This document shows, one piece after another, positions 9,334-18,598 of a DNA stretch of 64,000 nt (positions are counted from its first letter, which is position 1; every line of letters begins with the position of its first letter). A program made the position numbers and the translations under genes. Below the pieces are notes generated by a model. The model did no database searches. It was given only the letters and a program-made list of their open reading frames with translations, and was not told the origin of the DNA. Origin of the DNA: Streptomyces sp. 840.1 (GTDB lineage: Bacteria > Actinomycetota > Actinomycetes > Streptomycetales > Streptomycetaceae); the NCBI RefSeq assembly GCF_003751445.1, contig NZ_RJUU01000001.1:5012001-5076000 (forward strand), given 5' to 3'.

Positions 9334-9621
9334 GTGAAAAACAAATAAAAGTCCGCTGGGTGTTCGTTACTGGGTGTATGAGCGAAGCCGGTAGGTGCGC
9401 TGCCCGCTGTCGGGTCGAACGGCAATTCGGACTATTACGGTAGCGGGCGCTGCCTCGCAGCTACCGCGCGGGGGTCGGCGCCCGGCCCTCCGCGCACCCC
9501 CGGAAGCCGCCGCCCCGCGATCGGCGGCGCCGCATGCTTCCCGTACCCTCTTGCTCGGTCGTACGCTGCCTTCCGGCCACCCGCGATGCGCGACACGCGC
9601 TAGGGCCGAATGCGCGGCCAA

Positions 9622-9668
9622 ACCCAAGATCTAGTGGTTGGATTGTCGCGACCGCCCAGAAGTTGTGG
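9622..9668 (+). promoter_or_regulatory. tandem NrdR boxes upstream of nrdRJ
   Basis: Box 1 (9622-9637, ACCCAAGATCTAGTGG) agrees with the NrdR consensus acaCwAtATaTwGtgt at every strongly conserved position. Box 2 (9653-9668) is weaker but keeps C, A, A, T, G and tg at the same register. The starts are 31 bases apart, about three helical turns, which is the spacing known for paired NrdR sites. They should repress the downstream nrdRJ genes when dATP is plentiful. Confidence 0.7.
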
Positions 9669-9778
9669 TCCCCGTCCATCGGGGGTGTGGTCATCGCCTA
9701 TGCTTGAGATCGCTTCGAGGGCCCGTCACCGGGCCTGAAGAGGCTATTCAGTCGTGCTGTGAAGGAGGGTTGGGAGCC

Positions 9779-10291
9779 ATGCACTGCCCCTTCTGCAGGC
9801 ACCCCGACAGCCGGGTCGTCGACAGTCGCACCACCGACGACGGGACCTCGATCCGCCGGCGTCGCCAGTGCCCCGACTGCTCCCGCCGTTTCACGACGGT
9901 GGAGACCTGCTCGCTCATGGTGGTCAAGCGCAGCGGAGTCACCGAGCCCTTCAGCCGCACCAAGGTCATCTCCGGCGTGCGCAAGGCCTGCCAGGGGCGG
10001 CCGGTCACCGAGGACGCCCTCGCCAAGCTCGGCCAGCGGGTCGAGGAGGCGGTGCGCGCCACCGGCAGCGCCGAGCTGACCACGCACGATGTGGGCCTGG
10101 CCATTCTCGGCCCCCTGCAGGAGCTCGACCTGGTCGCGTACCTGCGGTTCGCGTCCGTGTACCGGGCGTTCAACAGCCTCGAGGACTTCGAGGCCGCCAT
10201 CGTGGAACTCCGCGAGCGGCAGCCTCCGGTAGAAGAATGCGGGACCGGCGAGACCCTCGAGGTCCCCGTTCCCGCCGTCGCCGCCGACTGA
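9779..10291 (+). CDS. nrdR: transcriptional repressor NrdR
   Basis: NrdR is a nucleotide-sensing repressor of ribonucleotide reductase genes. The 170-residue protein begins with a zinc ribbon (C3-x2-C6 and C31-x2-C34, in MHCPFC and CPDCSRRF). An ATP-cone follows ([21 protein letters not shown] onward) and binds ATP/dATP. The ATG at 9779 was chosen over an upstream in-frame start because the zinc ribbon begins at residue 3 and GGGAG lies just upstream. It is followed 159 bases later by nrdJ, and paired NrdR boxes upstream indicate autoregulation of the pair. Confidence 0.95.
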   Translation: MHCPFCRHPDSRVVDSRTTDDGTSIRRRRQCPDCSRRFTTVETCSLMVVKRSGVTEPFSRTKVISGVRKACQGRPVTEDALAKLGQRVEEAVRATGSAELTTHDVGLAILGPLQELDLVAYLRFASVYRAFNSLEDFEAAIVELRERQPPVEECGTGETLEVPVPAVAAD

Positions 10292-10450
10292 GCGGCGCAG
10301 GCCGGCCGCCGCCGGTCCACGGACCGGCGGCCGGGTGGCACACAGACCTGCTCCGGATGCCCCGCGCGGCGTCCGAAGTACCAGACACACACTGTGCCCG
10401 GGGAAGTTCTCGGCACTTCAGGGCGTTTTTGCCCACATATGGGAGGCGGC

Positions 10451-13357
10451 ATGACAGAGACGGCGAGCGGCCCGGCACGAGGTTCCCGCAACAAGGGAGC
10501 CAAGTCGACTGCGACCAAGCAGGGCCTGCGTATCGAGCGCATTCACACCACCCCCGGCGTGCATCCGTACGACGAGGTGGCGTGGGAGCGCCGTGACGTC
10601 GTCATGACCAACTGGCGCGACGGCTCGATCAACTTCGAGCAGCGTGGCGTCGAGTTCCCCGACTTCTGGTCGGTGAACGCGGTCAACATCGTCACCAGCA
10701 AGTACTTCCGCGGGGCCGTAGGCACCCCGCAGCGCGAGACCGGTCTGCGACAGCTCATCGACCGGATCGTGAAGACCTACCGGAAGGCCGGCGAGGACTT
10801 CAACTACTTCACCTCCCCGGCGGACGCGGAGATCTTCGAGCACGAGCTGGCGTACGCCCTCCTGCACCAGATCTTCAGCTTCAACTCGCCGGTCTGGTTC
10901 AACGTGGGCACGCCCCAGCCGCAGCAGGTCTCCGCCTGCTTCATCCTGGCCGTCGACGACTCCATGGAGTCGATCCTCGACTGGTACAAGGAAGAGGGGA
11001 TGATCTTCAAGGGCGGTTCCGGCGCAGGCCTGAACCTCTCCCGCATCCGCTCCTCCAAGGAGCTCCTCTCCTCCGGCGGCAACGCCTCCGGTCCGGTCTC
11101 CTTCATGCGGGGCGCCGACGCCTCCGCCGGAACGATCAAGTCCGGTGGCGCCACCCGCCGCGCGGCCAAGATGGTCATCCTCGACGTCGACCACCCCGAC
11201 ATCGAGAACTTCATCGAGACCAAGGTGAAGGAGGAGGAGAAGATCCGCGCCCTGCGTGACGCGGGCTTCGACATGGACCTGGGCGGCGACGACATCACGT
11301 CGGTCCAGTACCAGAACGCCAACAACTCGGTCCGCGTGAACGACGAGTTCATGAAGGCCGTCGAGGCCGGCGGGAAGTTCGGGCTGCGCGCCCGGATGAC
11401 CGGTGACGTCATCGAAGAGGTCGAGGCCAAGTCCCTCTTCCGCAAGATGGCCGAGGCCGCCTGGGCCTGTGCCGACCCCGGCATCCAGTACGACGACACG
11501 ATCAACCAGTGGCACACCTGCCCCGAGTCCGGCCGGATCAACGGCTCGAACCCGTGCAGCGAGTACATGCACCTGGACAACACCTCGTGCAACCTCGCCT
11601 CGCTGAACCTGATGAAGTTCCTCAAGGACGACGGCAAGGGCAACCAGTCCTTCGAGTCCGAGCGCTTCGCCAAGGTCGTCGAGCTGGTCATCACCGCGAT
11701 GGACATCTCCATCTGCTTCGCGGACTTCCCGACCGAGAAGATCGGTGAGAACACCCGCGCGTTCCGTCAGCTGGGCATCGGCTACGCCAACCTCGGCGCC
11801 CTGCTGATGGCGACCGGCCACGCCTACGACAGCGACGGCGGCCGCGCGCTCGCCGGCGCCATCACCTCGCTGATGACCGGCACCTCCTACCGTCGCTCCG
11901 CGGAGCTGGCGGCGGTCGTCGGCCCGTACGACGGCTACGCCCGCAACGCCGAGCCGCACCAGCGCGTCATGAAGCAGCACGCCGACGCCAACGCGGTGGC
12001 CGTCCACGCGGACGACCTCGACAACCAGATCTGGGCCGCCGCCACGGAGGCCTGGCAGGACGTCATCCGCCTCGGCGCGAAGAACGGTTTCCGTAACGCG
12101 CAGGCCTCGGTCATCGCGCCCACCGGCACCATCGGTCTCGCGATGTCCTGCGACACCACCGGCCTCGAGCCCGACCTCGCCCTGGTCAAGTTCAAGAAGC
12201 TGGTCGGCGGCGGCTCGATGCAGATCGTCAACGGCACCGTGCCGCAGGCGCTGCGCCGCATGGGGTACCAGGAAGAGCAGATCGAGGCGGTCGTCGCCCA
12301 CATCGCCGAGAACGGCAACGTGATCGACGCGCCCGGCCTGAAGCCCGAGCACTACGAGGTCTTCGACTGCGCGATGGGCGAGCGTTCCATCTCTGCGATG
12401 GGCCACGTGCGCATGATGGCGGCCATCCAGCCGTGGATCTCCGGCGCGCTCTCCAAGACGGTGAACCTGCCGGAGACGGCCACCGTCGAGGACGTCGAAG
12501 AGGTCTACTTCGAGGCGTGGAAGCTGGGCGTCAAGGCGCTCGCGATCTACCGCGACAACTGCAAGGTCGGCCAGCCCCTCTCCGCGAAGACCAAGGAGAA
12601 GGAGAAGGAGGCGGTCACCGCCAAGGCCGAGGACACCATCCGTACCGCGGTCGAGAAGGTCATCGAGTACCGCCCGGTCCGCAAGCGTCTGCCCAAGGGC
12701 CGTCCCGGCATCACCACCTCCTTCACGGTGGGCGGCGCCGAGGGTTACATGACGGCGAACTCCTACCCGGACGACGGTCTCGGTGAGGTCTTCCTGAAGA
12801 TGTCCAAGCAGGGTTCGACCCTCGCGGGCATGATGGACGCCTTCTCCATCGCCGTCTCGGTCGGTCTGCAGTACGGCGTCCCGCTGGAGACGTACGTCTC
12901 GAAGTTCACCAACATGCGCTTCGAGCCGGCCGGTATGACGGACGACCCGGACGTGCGGATGGCGCAGTCGATCGTCGACTACATCTTCCGGCGCCTGGCG
13001 CTCGACTTCCTGCCGTTCGAGACCCGCTCGGCGCTCGGCATCCACTCGGCCGACGAGCGCCAGCGCCACCTCGACACCGGTTCGTACGAGGCCTCGCTGG
13101 AGGACGACGAGCTGGACATCGACAGCCTGACCCAGTCCGCCCCCGTGCGGCCGGAGCCGCTGAAGGCGGTCGCCCCCGTGCAGGAGGAGGCCGGTACCCC
13201 GGCTCCGAAGACGGCGCACACCTCGGCGGAGCTCGTCGAGATGCAGCTGGGCATCAGCGCCGACGCCCCGCTCTGCTTCTCCTGCGGTACGAAGATGCAG
13301 CGCGCCGGATCCTGCTACATCTGCGAGGGCTGCGGCTCGACCAGCGGCTGCAGCTGA
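10451..13357 (+). CDS. nrdJ: vitamin B12-dependent (class II) ribonucleoside-diphosphate reductase
   Basis: NrdJ makes deoxyribonucleotides using adenosylcobalamin and needs no oxygen. The 968-residue protein shows NSPVWFNVGTP and QVSACFILAVDDSMES (first redox cysteine), the active-site NPCSEYMHLDNTSCNLAS block, and GAMG/PTGTI-type barrel segments (IAPTGTIGLAMS). It ends with a C-terminal cysteine cluster (CFSCGTKM then CYICEGCGSTSGC) typical of long class II enzymes. The ATG at 10451 has GGGAGG four to five bases upstream, slightly close; an earlier GTG at 10394 lacks one. It is co-oriented with nrdR. The gene ends at a bidirectional hairpin. Confidence 0.96.
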   Translation: MTETASGPARGSRNKGAKSTATKQGLRIERIHTTPGVHPYDEVAWERRDVVMTNWRDGSINFEQRGVEFPDFWSVNAVNIVTSKYFRGAVGTPQRETGLRQLIDRIVKTYRKAGEDFNYFTSPADAEIFEHELAYALLHQIFSFNSPVWFNVGTPQPQQVSACFILAVDDSMESILDWYKEEGMIFKGGSGAGLNLSRIRSSKELLSSGGNASGPVSFMRGADASAGTIKSGGATRRAAKMVILDVDHPDIENFIETKVKEEEKIRALRDAGFDMDLGGDDITSVQYQNANNSVRVNDEFMKAVEAGGKFGLRARMTGDVIEEVEAKSLFRKMAEAAWACADPGIQYDDTINQWHTCPESGRINGSNPCSEYMHLDNTSCNLASLNLMKFLKDDGKGNQSFESERFAKVVELVITAMDISICFADFPTEKIGENTRAFRQLGIGYANLGALLMATGHAYDSDGGRALAGAITSLMTGTSYRRSAELAAVVGPYDGYARNAEPHQRVMKQHADANAVAVHADDLDNQIWAAATEAWQDVIRLGAKNGFRNAQASVIAPTGTIGLAMSCDTTGLEPDLALVKFKKLVGGGSMQIVNGTVPQALRRMGYQEEQIEAVVAHIAENGNVIDAPGLKPEHYEVFDCAMGERSISAMGHVRMMAAIQPWISGALSKTVNLPETATVEDVEEVYFEAWKLGVKALAIYRDNCKVGQPLSAKTKEKEKEAVTAKAEDTIRTAVEKVIEYRPVRKRLPKGRPGITTSFTVGGAEGYMTANSYPDDGLGEVFLKMSKQGSTLAGMMDAFSIAVSVGLQYGVPLETYVSKFTNMRFEPAGMTDDPDVRMAQSIVDYIFRRLALDFLPFETRSALGIHSADERQRHLDTGSYEASLEDDELDIDSLTQSAPVRPEPLKAVAPVQEEAGTPAPKTAHTSAELVEMQLGISADAPLCFSCGTKMQRAGSCYICEGCGSTSGCS

Positions 13358-13407
13358 TCCGGACGGCATGAGGCACGACGGCTGAGCCGCGGACAGCGGC
13401 CGGCCTC

Positions 13408-13443
13408 GGGGCGGGAGGATCTCTTCGGAGGTCTTCCCGCCCC
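13408..13443. terminator. bidirectional terminator between nrdJ and terD-like gene
   Basis: GGGGCGGGA (from 13408) pairs with TCCCGCCCC (to 13443) around a partly paired centre containing CTTCGG. It lies between convergent stop codons. Confidence 0.75.
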
Positions 13444-13460
13444 GGCCCGTATCCGGAGGG

Positions 13461-13997
13461 TTACGCTCCGGACGGGCGGTTCCCCATCGTCGCGGCGAAC
13501 GAGTCGGCGTCCCCGTCGAAGCCCCGTACCGCGTCGTGGAACTGCCAGGCCCCCGTGGTGTCCCGGACGAACTCGGCGACCACGGCCGCGGTCGCGCCGC
13601 CGACCGAGGAGAAGTCGTTCTCGGACAGGATGTCGTAGCCCTCGCGGACCTGTACGGCGGTGTTCTCCACGGCGCCGAAGGTCTTGTGGCCGTCGCGCTG
13701 CTGTATCGCCACACCCACGATGACCCGGGTGTACGACTCCGAGAGCCGGTCCAGCTCCAGCGTCATCACCTCGTCGTACCCCAGCCCCTGACCGGTCCGG
13801 CTGTCCCGGTCGAGCGTGATCGTGCCGTCGGGCGCGCGGCTGTCGAAGTGGACGTGATAGGCGGGGCTGCCGAACGGCTCCTCGGTCGAGTAGGTCGCCG
13901 CGATGATGTCGAGGTCATTGGGGGATTCGCCCTGAGGGCTGGGGTCCCACTTGACCCTCACCTCCACCTTCTCGATGTCCTTGTTGGGCGTGCTCAT
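13461..13997 (-). CDS. TerD family protein
   Basis: This 178-residue protein is a TerD/stress-family member, a calcium-binding fold linked to tellurite resistance and stress or developmental signalling. Typical features are VEVRVKWDPSP, NDLDIIAATY, the AYHVHFDSR and DGTITLDRDSRTG stretch with clustered acidic residues, DEVMTLELDRL, and VGVAIQQRDGHKTFG. The ATG at 13997 is preceded by GAAGGAGG. It is a single gene facing nrdJ, with the YdbC-like gene divergent on its other side. Its exact role is not known. Confidence 0.85.
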   Translation of the reverse strand: MSTPNKDIEKVEVRVKWDPSPQGESPNDLDIIAATYSTEEPFGSPAYHVHFDSRAPDGTITLDRDSRTGQGLGYDEVMTLELDRLSESYTRVIVGVAIQQRDGHKTFGAVENTAVQVREGYDILSENDFSSVGGATAAVVAEFVRDTTGAWQFHDAVRGFDGDADSFAATMGNRPSGA

Positions 13998-14214
13998 CGG
14001 ACTTCCCTCCTTCGCCCGCCGGGCCGTCGCCCCGGCTCTGTCACCAGATCATCTCCGTAACTGTCGGTGAAACCAACCGGCTTGGCCAGGGGCGGCGGAA
14101 TCGGGCCACCGCCGGAACCGGGCACCCCGGTACGCAACCCCCTGTGGCCGACCGCGCCTCGGCCGGTTCCGGCGCACTCCGCGAGAGCGTGACCCACGCC
14201 ACGTCCGGCACCCG

Positions 14215-14226
14215 TACGATTGGGCC
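14215..14226 (+). promoter_or_regulatory. candidate leaderless promoter of the YdbC-like gene
   Basis: TACGAT at 14215-14220 is a good -10 and lies six bases before the GTG start, with no ribosome site between. A GTGACC at 14189-14194 would be a -35 only with a long 20-base spacer. Confidence 0.5.
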
Positions 14227-14832
14227 GTGCTGGTCAAGTGGATTCGCTGCAATGTGGTCGACCGTCGCGGTTTCGAGCGGGGGCAGCGCAAATGGGCGGG
14301 GCTGCTGGGGGAGCCGGGGTTCAGGGGGCAGGGCGGTGGCTGGAGCCGTGGCCGGCCGGAGGTGGCGCACGTCTTCGCGTTCTGGGAGAACCGGGTCTTC
14401 TACGACTCGTTCATGGCACGCGGGCACGATGCCCTGGCCGCAGCGCAGTCGGGTACGTGCAACGACATACAGGTCAAGCTCTTCGAGTACCGCTTCGACG
14501 TGAAGACCGGCTTCGAACCCGGGTTCACCGACGCGGACGTGGTCAGGGTGGCGCACAGCAAGGTGCACGAGGACCGGGTCGAGCACTTCGCGCTGATGCA
14601 GCAGCGGGTGTGGAATCCGGCGATGGCCGGATCGCCCGGGATGCTGCGAGGCGTCTTCGGAGAGGCGCCGGGCCACGAATTCCTGGTGCTCTCCATGTGG
14701 CAGTCGAGCGCCGAACGCGGCAAGTACCGTGCGGGGAGTGTCGACCGGCTCGCGCAGCGTGCGCAGACCGAGGACGATGTCGCGGCGCTCTCCGGTGACG
14801 TCGTGCAGCTCGAACCGTCGTGGACGGTGTGA
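14227..14832 (+). CDS. YdbC-like (DUF4937) protein
   Basis: This 201-residue soluble protein resembles YdbC-family proteins with a duplicated ferredoxin-like/ABM fold. The two halves have related openings: MLVKWIRCNV with RRGFERGQRKW, and VVRVAHSKVHEDRVEHFALMQ. Each ends in a hydrophobic strand (HVFAFWENRVFYDSFMARGHD and EFLVLSMWQSS). No catalytic motif is visible. The GTG at 14227 appears leaderless. It is followed by a histidine phosphatase 117 bases downstream with its own -10 box, so they are probably separate transcripts. Function is unknown. Confidence 0.75.
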   Translation: MLVKWIRCNVVDRRGFERGQRKWAGLLGEPGFRGQGGGWSRGRPEVAHVFAFWENRVFYDSFMARGHDALAAAQSGTCNDIQVKLFEYRFDVKTGFEPGFTDADVVRVAHSKVHEDRVEHFALMQQRVWNPAMAGSPGMLRGVFGEAPGHEFLVLSMWQSSAERGKYRAGSVDRLAQRAQTEDDVAALSGDVVQLEPSWTV

Positions 14833-14937
14833 ACGGACCCGGCACCCGGCCCGGCTGTTTCCGTTCGGCGCGACGGCAGTCACTGGAAGACCGGTTTCCG
14901 GCCAATCGCTCGAACGCGGCGACCGGGGGACAGCGCT

Positions 14938-14949
14938 TAGGGTCGGTAC
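14938..14949 (+). promoter_or_regulatory. candidate leaderless promoter of the histidine phosphatase gene
   Basis: TAGGGT at 14938-14943 lies six bases before the ATG, with no Shine-Dalgarno sequence; no clear -35 is present. Confidence 0.45.
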
Positions 14950-15609
14950 ATGGCAAGACCGCAACGCATTGTCCTCGTCCGCCACGGCGAGTCCGAGGGA
15001 AATGCCGATGACACGGTGTACGAACGTGAGCCCGACCATGCGCTGAGGCTGACCTCGACAGGGCTGCGGCAGGCGCGCGAGACCGGGGCGCGGCTGCGCC
15101 GGCTCTTCGACGGCGAGCAGGTCAGCGTGTATGTCTCGCCCTACCGCCGGACGCACGAGACGTTCAGGTCCTTCGGCCTCGACCTCGAACGCGTGCGGGT
15201 GCGCGAGGAGCCCCGGCTGCGCGAGCAGGACTGGGGAAACTGGCAGGAACGGGACGACGTCAGGCTGCAGAAGGCGTACCGGGATGCCTACGGGCACTTC
15301 TTCTACCGCTTCGCGCAGGGCGAGTCCGGGGCCGATGTGTACGACCGGGTGGGAGCCTTCCTGGAGAGCCTGCACCGGAGTTTCGAGGCCCCCGACCACC
15401 CGCCGAACGTCCTGCTGGTCACGCACGGTCTGACCATGCGGCTGTTCTGCATGCGCTGGTTCCACTGGTCCGTGGCCGAATTCGAATCACTCTCGAATCC
15501 GGGCAACGGGGAATCCAGGACGCTGGTGCTGGGAAAGGACGGGCGCTACACACTTGACCGGCCGTTCGAGCGCTGGCGCACCCCTGAGCCGTACGGCATC
15601 ACCGGATAG
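14950..15609 (+). CDS. histidine phosphatase family protein (phosphoglycerate mutase-like)
   Basis: This 219-residue enzyme belongs to the histidine phosphatase superfamily, which transfers phosphate through a histidine. The catalytic RHG motif is in IVLVRHGESEGNA (H about residue 12). SPYRRTHETF supplies the second arginine, REEPRLREQDWGNW carries the acidic residue, and the second histidine is in LLVTHGLTMRLF. The substrate cannot be told from the sequence. The gene is followed almost immediately by an ADP-ribosylglycohydrolase gene (10 bases), so the two are likely co-transcribed. Confidence 0.88.
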   Translation: MARPQRIVLVRHGESEGNADDTVYEREPDHALRLTSTGLRQARETGARLRRLFDGEQVSVYVSPYRRTHETFRSFGLDLERVRVREEPRLREQDWGNWQERDDVRLQKAYRDAYGHFFYRFAQGESGADVYDRVGAFLESLHRSFEAPDHPPNVLLVTHGLTMRLFCMRWFHWSVAEFESLSNPGNGESRTLVLGKDGRYTLDRPFERWRTPEPYGITG

Positions 15610-15619
15610 AGTGGAACCG

Positions 15620-16516
15620 ATGACCGAATCGGCTTCCGACCAGCGCTTCGAACGCGCCCTTGCCAGCCTGCGCGGCCTCTCCGTGGGAGACGCCCTGGGC
15701 TCACAGTTCTTTGTGCCCGCCAACTATCCGCTCCTGAAGGACCGCTCCCTGCCCCCGGGGCCGTGGCAGTGGACCGACGACACGGAAATGGCCTGTTCGG
15801 TCGTGTCCGTGCTCGCGGAGCACGACCGTATCGATCAGGACGCGCTCGCCAGGTCCTTCGCGGTGCACCACGATTTCGACCGAGGTTACGGTCCTGCCGT
15901 GAACCGGCTGCTCAGGCTGGTCCGGGAGGGCGGGGACTGGCGTCAGCTGGCCTCCGCGCTGTTCAACGGCCAGGGCTCCTGGGGCAACGGCTCCTCGATG
16001 CGGATCGCCCCGCTCGGTGCCTGGTACGCGGACGACCCCGAGCAGGCCACGCACCAGGCCGAGATCTCCTCGTACCCGACCCACCAGCACCGGGAAGCGG
16101 TCGTGGGCGCCATGGCCGTGGCGGCGGCCGCCTCGCTCGCCGCGTCGCCCGCCGGCCCGCCGAAGCCGGCCGACCTCCTCGACGGCGTCATCGCGCTCGT
16201 ACCGCGCAGCGCGGTCGGCGCGGGACTGCGCCGGGCCCGCGACATGCTCGACTACAGCGACGCCGGCACGGTCGCCGCGGTCCTCGGCAACGGCCGTCGC
16301 ACCAGCGCGCACGACACCGTCCCCTTCGCCCTCTGGTCCGCGGCCCGCAGTCTCGGCGATTTCGAGCAGGCCTTCTGGGTGACCGCGCAGGCGGGCGGGG
16401 ACGTGGACACGACCTGCGCGATCGTCGGCGGGGTCGTCGCGGCGGGCGCGGCCGGTGCGCCACCGGCGGACTGGACCGCTGAGACGGAGCGCCTGCCCGA
16501 CTGGATGGCCCGGTAG
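15620..16516 (+). CDS. ADP-ribosylglycohydrolase family protein
   Basis: This 298-residue protein belongs to the ADP-ribosylglycohydrolase (DraG/ARH) family, which removes ADP-ribose from targets using two magnesium ions. The first metal site is WTDDTEM (residues 51-57) and the second is AGGDVDTTCAI near residue 260; SWGNGSSMRIAPLGAW is the substrate loop. The ATG at 15620 starts the conserved RFERALASLRGLSVGDALG region; the open frame further upstream lies inside the preceding gene. A TAGAGT lies just upstream, so it may also be transcribed alone. Partner and substrate are unknown. Confidence 0.88.
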   Translation: MTESASDQRFERALASLRGLSVGDALGSQFFVPANYPLLKDRSLPPGPWQWTDDTEMACSVVSVLAEHDRIDQDALARSFAVHHDFDRGYGPAVNRLLRLVREGGDWRQLASALFNGQGSWGNGSSMRIAPLGAWYADDPEQATHQAEISSYPTHQHREAVVGAMAVAAAASLAASPAGPPKPADLLDGVIALVPRSAVGAGLRRARDMLDYSDAGTVAAVLGNGRRTSAHDTVPFALWSAARSLGDFEQAFWVTAQAGGDVDTTCAIVGGVVAAGAAGAPPADWTAETERLPDWMAR

Positions 16517-16711
16517 CAGCGGCGCGCCGCACCCGACTGTCACGGTACTGCCACAGCGCTTCTCCCTTCGGCCGACGACGGTGACGGGGGGTTACTCTTT
16601 CGGCCACGCCGCCCTCGGTGATCATTACGACGGGCGTGCACCGAAAGAGACGCCGGGGGGCCGCGCGCTGCCCAGGGCTCGCGCGGGCGGACCTCGGTGG
16701 GGAGGGGTCCC

Positions 16712-18487
16712 ATGTCCGATCACAGATCTGAGTCGTCCCGGCCCGCGCGCGTGCCGGAACCGGCGGATCCGCCCGGAACGGCCGGGGCGAGAACGCCCGA
16801 GCCGGTCCCGGCCGGGGTACAGATGTCCAAGCAGTCCGGTACGCCGGGCGCCGCCGTGCCCGAGCCGCCCAAGGTGCCCGCCTACGCGCGGCAGCCGCAT
16901 CCGCGACAGCCGCCCTCGCCCTGGGGACCTGCCGGGCGGCAGCCGTCCTCGGATCTCATGAAGATCCGCCCCGCCGCGCCCGGGGTCATCCCGGCGGCCA
17001 CGCTCTGGTCCGTGCTGGCGACGGCGCTGCTCGGCGCCCTGCTGCTCGGTGACGGCATCGGACTGAACCTGTTCCTCGTAGCGGTACCCGCGGCACTCGC
17101 GGCGTACTTCGCCGCGCAGGCGGCCGGGCGCCGGCTGCGGCCGTGGACGGCCGTCTGGGCCGTCGGCGGCCTCTCGCTCCTCGCCGTTCCGGCCCTCCGC
17201 GACGCCGGCTGGCCGGTCTTCCTCGCCGTCGTGTCCGCCGTGGCGGTGGGTTCGCTCGCACTGCACGGCAGCCGGGGCTGGCTCGGGATCTTCCTCGGGT
17301 CGCTGGGACTCCTCACCTCGGTCGCCGGATCGCTGGGCTGGGGAGCCCACGGGGTGCGCGACCGGATGGCCGACTCCCGTGGGCGCTGGGGCGTCGCGTT
17401 CCGCTCCACGGTCGCCGCCGTCGTGCTGCTCATCGTGTTCGGGGCGCTCTTCGCGAGCGCCGATGCCGCGTTCGCCGACGTCCTGGGCAGCCTGATCCCC
17501 GATGTGTCCCTGGGCGAGGGCCCGTGGCGGCTGTTCCTCGGCGTGATCGGGCTCGTGGGCGCCCTCGCGGCCGCCTACACCGCCGCCGCGCCGGTGCGCT
17601 GGGACGCGCTGACCGTACCCCCGGGCCCGGCACGCGGACGGCTGGAGTGGGCGCTCCCGCTGATCGTCCTGAACCTGCTCTTCGCCGGCTTCCTCGCCAT
17701 CCAGCTCACCGTGCTGCTCGGCGGCTACGACAAGGTGATGGCCGAGACCCGACTCAGCTATGCCCAGTACGCCCGTGAGGGCTTCTGGCAACTGCTCTGG
17801 GCCACCGTTCTCACACTGCTCGTCATCGCCCTCGCGCTGCGCTGGGCACCGCGCGGCGGAGCCCGCGACCGTACTCTCGTGCGGTCCGTGCTCGGCACGT
17901 TGTGCCTGCTCACCCTCGTCGTCGTCGCTTCCGCGCTCCGGCGCCTGGATCTGTACGTCGATGCCTACGGTCTGACCCGGCTGCGCATTTCCGTGGCCGC
18001 GGTGGAGCTCTGGCTCGGCGTGGTCCTCCTGCTGATCATGGCGGCCGGGGTGTTCGGCGCGAAGATGCTTCCGCGTGGCGTCGCGGTGAGTGCGGCCGTC
18101 GGCGTCCTGGCCTTCGGGCTGGCCTCGCCGGACGGTTTGATCGCCGAGCAGAACGTCCAGCGGTACCGCGACGACCACTCGATCGACATCCAGTACCTCC
18201 GCGGTCTCTCCGCCGACGCGGTGCCGGCCCTGGACACGTTGCCGGAGCCGCTGCGTTCGTGCGCCCTCGACGAGATCCAGCGGACGCTGCGAGGCTCGGA
18301 CGCCCCCTGGTATGCGACGAGCTGGGGCGAGGCGCGGGCCCGGGACATCCTCGGTGACTGGGATCCAGGAGCGCGGGTCCGCAACTGCCAGGAGCTGGGG
18401 TCGGGCGATCAGGGGAACGAACGGGGCGGCGACGGCACCGGCGGGCCCGGCGGCGATGACTCGTACGATCCGTACGACCCCTACTGA
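16712..18487 (+). CDS. DUF4173-type multi-pass membrane protein
   Basis: This 591-residue integral membrane protein resembles the DUF4173 family. About 90 Pro-rich cytoplasmic residues lead into roughly twelve hydrophobic segments (for example SVLATALLGALLLGDGIGL and LLIVFGALFASADAAFADV). It ends in an acidic Gly-rich tail with repeated D-P-Y. The conserved SYAQYAREGFWQLLWATVLTL block is typical of the family. The ATG at 16712 has GGGGAGGGG just upstream. It stands alone and converges on an MFS gene. No transported substrate or catalytic motif is visible. Confidence 0.8.
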   Translation: MSDHRSESSRPARVPEPADPPGTAGARTPEPVPAGVQMSKQSGTPGAAVPEPPKVPAYARQPHPRQPPSPWGPAGRQPSSDLMKIRPAAPGVIPAATLWSVLATALLGALLLGDGIGLNLFLVAVPAALAAYFAAQAAGRRLRPWTAVWAVGGLSLLAVPALRDAGWPVFLAVVSAVAVGSLALHGSRGWLGIFLGSLGLLTSVAGSLGWGAHGVRDRMADSRGRWGVAFRSTVAAVVLLIVFGALFASADAAFADVLGSLIPDVSLGEGPWRLFLGVIGLVGALAAAYTAAAPVRWDALTVPPGPARGRLEWALPLIVLNLLFAGFLAIQLTVLLGGYDKVMAETRLSYAQYAREGFWQLLWATVLTLLVIALALRWAPRGGARDRTLVRSVLGTLCLLTLVVVASALRRLDLYVDAYGLTRLRISVAAVELWLGVVLLLIMAAGVFGAKMLPRGVAVSAAVGVLAFGLASPDGLIAEQNVQRYRDDHSIDIQYLRGLSADAVPALDTLPEPLRSCALDEIQRTLRGSDAPWYATSWGEARARDILGDWDPGARVRNCQELGSGDQGNERGGDGTGGPGGDDSYDPYDPY

Positions 18488-18537
18488 TCCGCCCGGCCGA
18501 CCGCCGACCGGCTGAAGGGCTGACGGGCGGACCTGAG

Positions 18538-18571
18538 CCGGACACACCGTCCGTACGGGCGGTGTGTCCGG
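18538..18571. terminator. bidirectional terminator between DUF4173 gene and MFS gene
   Basis: CCGGACACACCG (18538-18549) pairs with CGGTGTGTCCGG (18560-18571). The inner CCGT/ACGG extends the stem between the convergent genes. Confidence 0.8.
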
Positions 18572-18598
18572 TACGTCCGTCAGCACGACGGCCGCGCG

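Larger units (their letters stand above)
9257..9778. other. intergenic control region between lexA and nrdR
   Basis: This divergent 520-base spacer holds the lexA SOS box (9318-9333) within a local AT-rich patch (about 9330-9352) and two NrdR boxes (9622-9668). A TATGCT sequence at 9699-9704 is a possible -10 for nrdR, without a clear -35. The middle part, about 9370-9620, shows no gene with convincing codon use and no motif I recognise. Confidence 0.6.

Noticed and set aside
9370..9620. Small gene between lexA and nrdR
   Set aside because: Short frames on both strands lack ribosome sites and conserved-looking sequence.
10418..13714. Very long open reading frame on the minus strand opposite nrdJ (about 1,100 codons)
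   Set aside because: It mirrors the codon pattern of nrdJ, has no ribosome site or family motif, and reads as Arg/Gly/Asp/Val-rich low complexity. It is a by-product of high GC.
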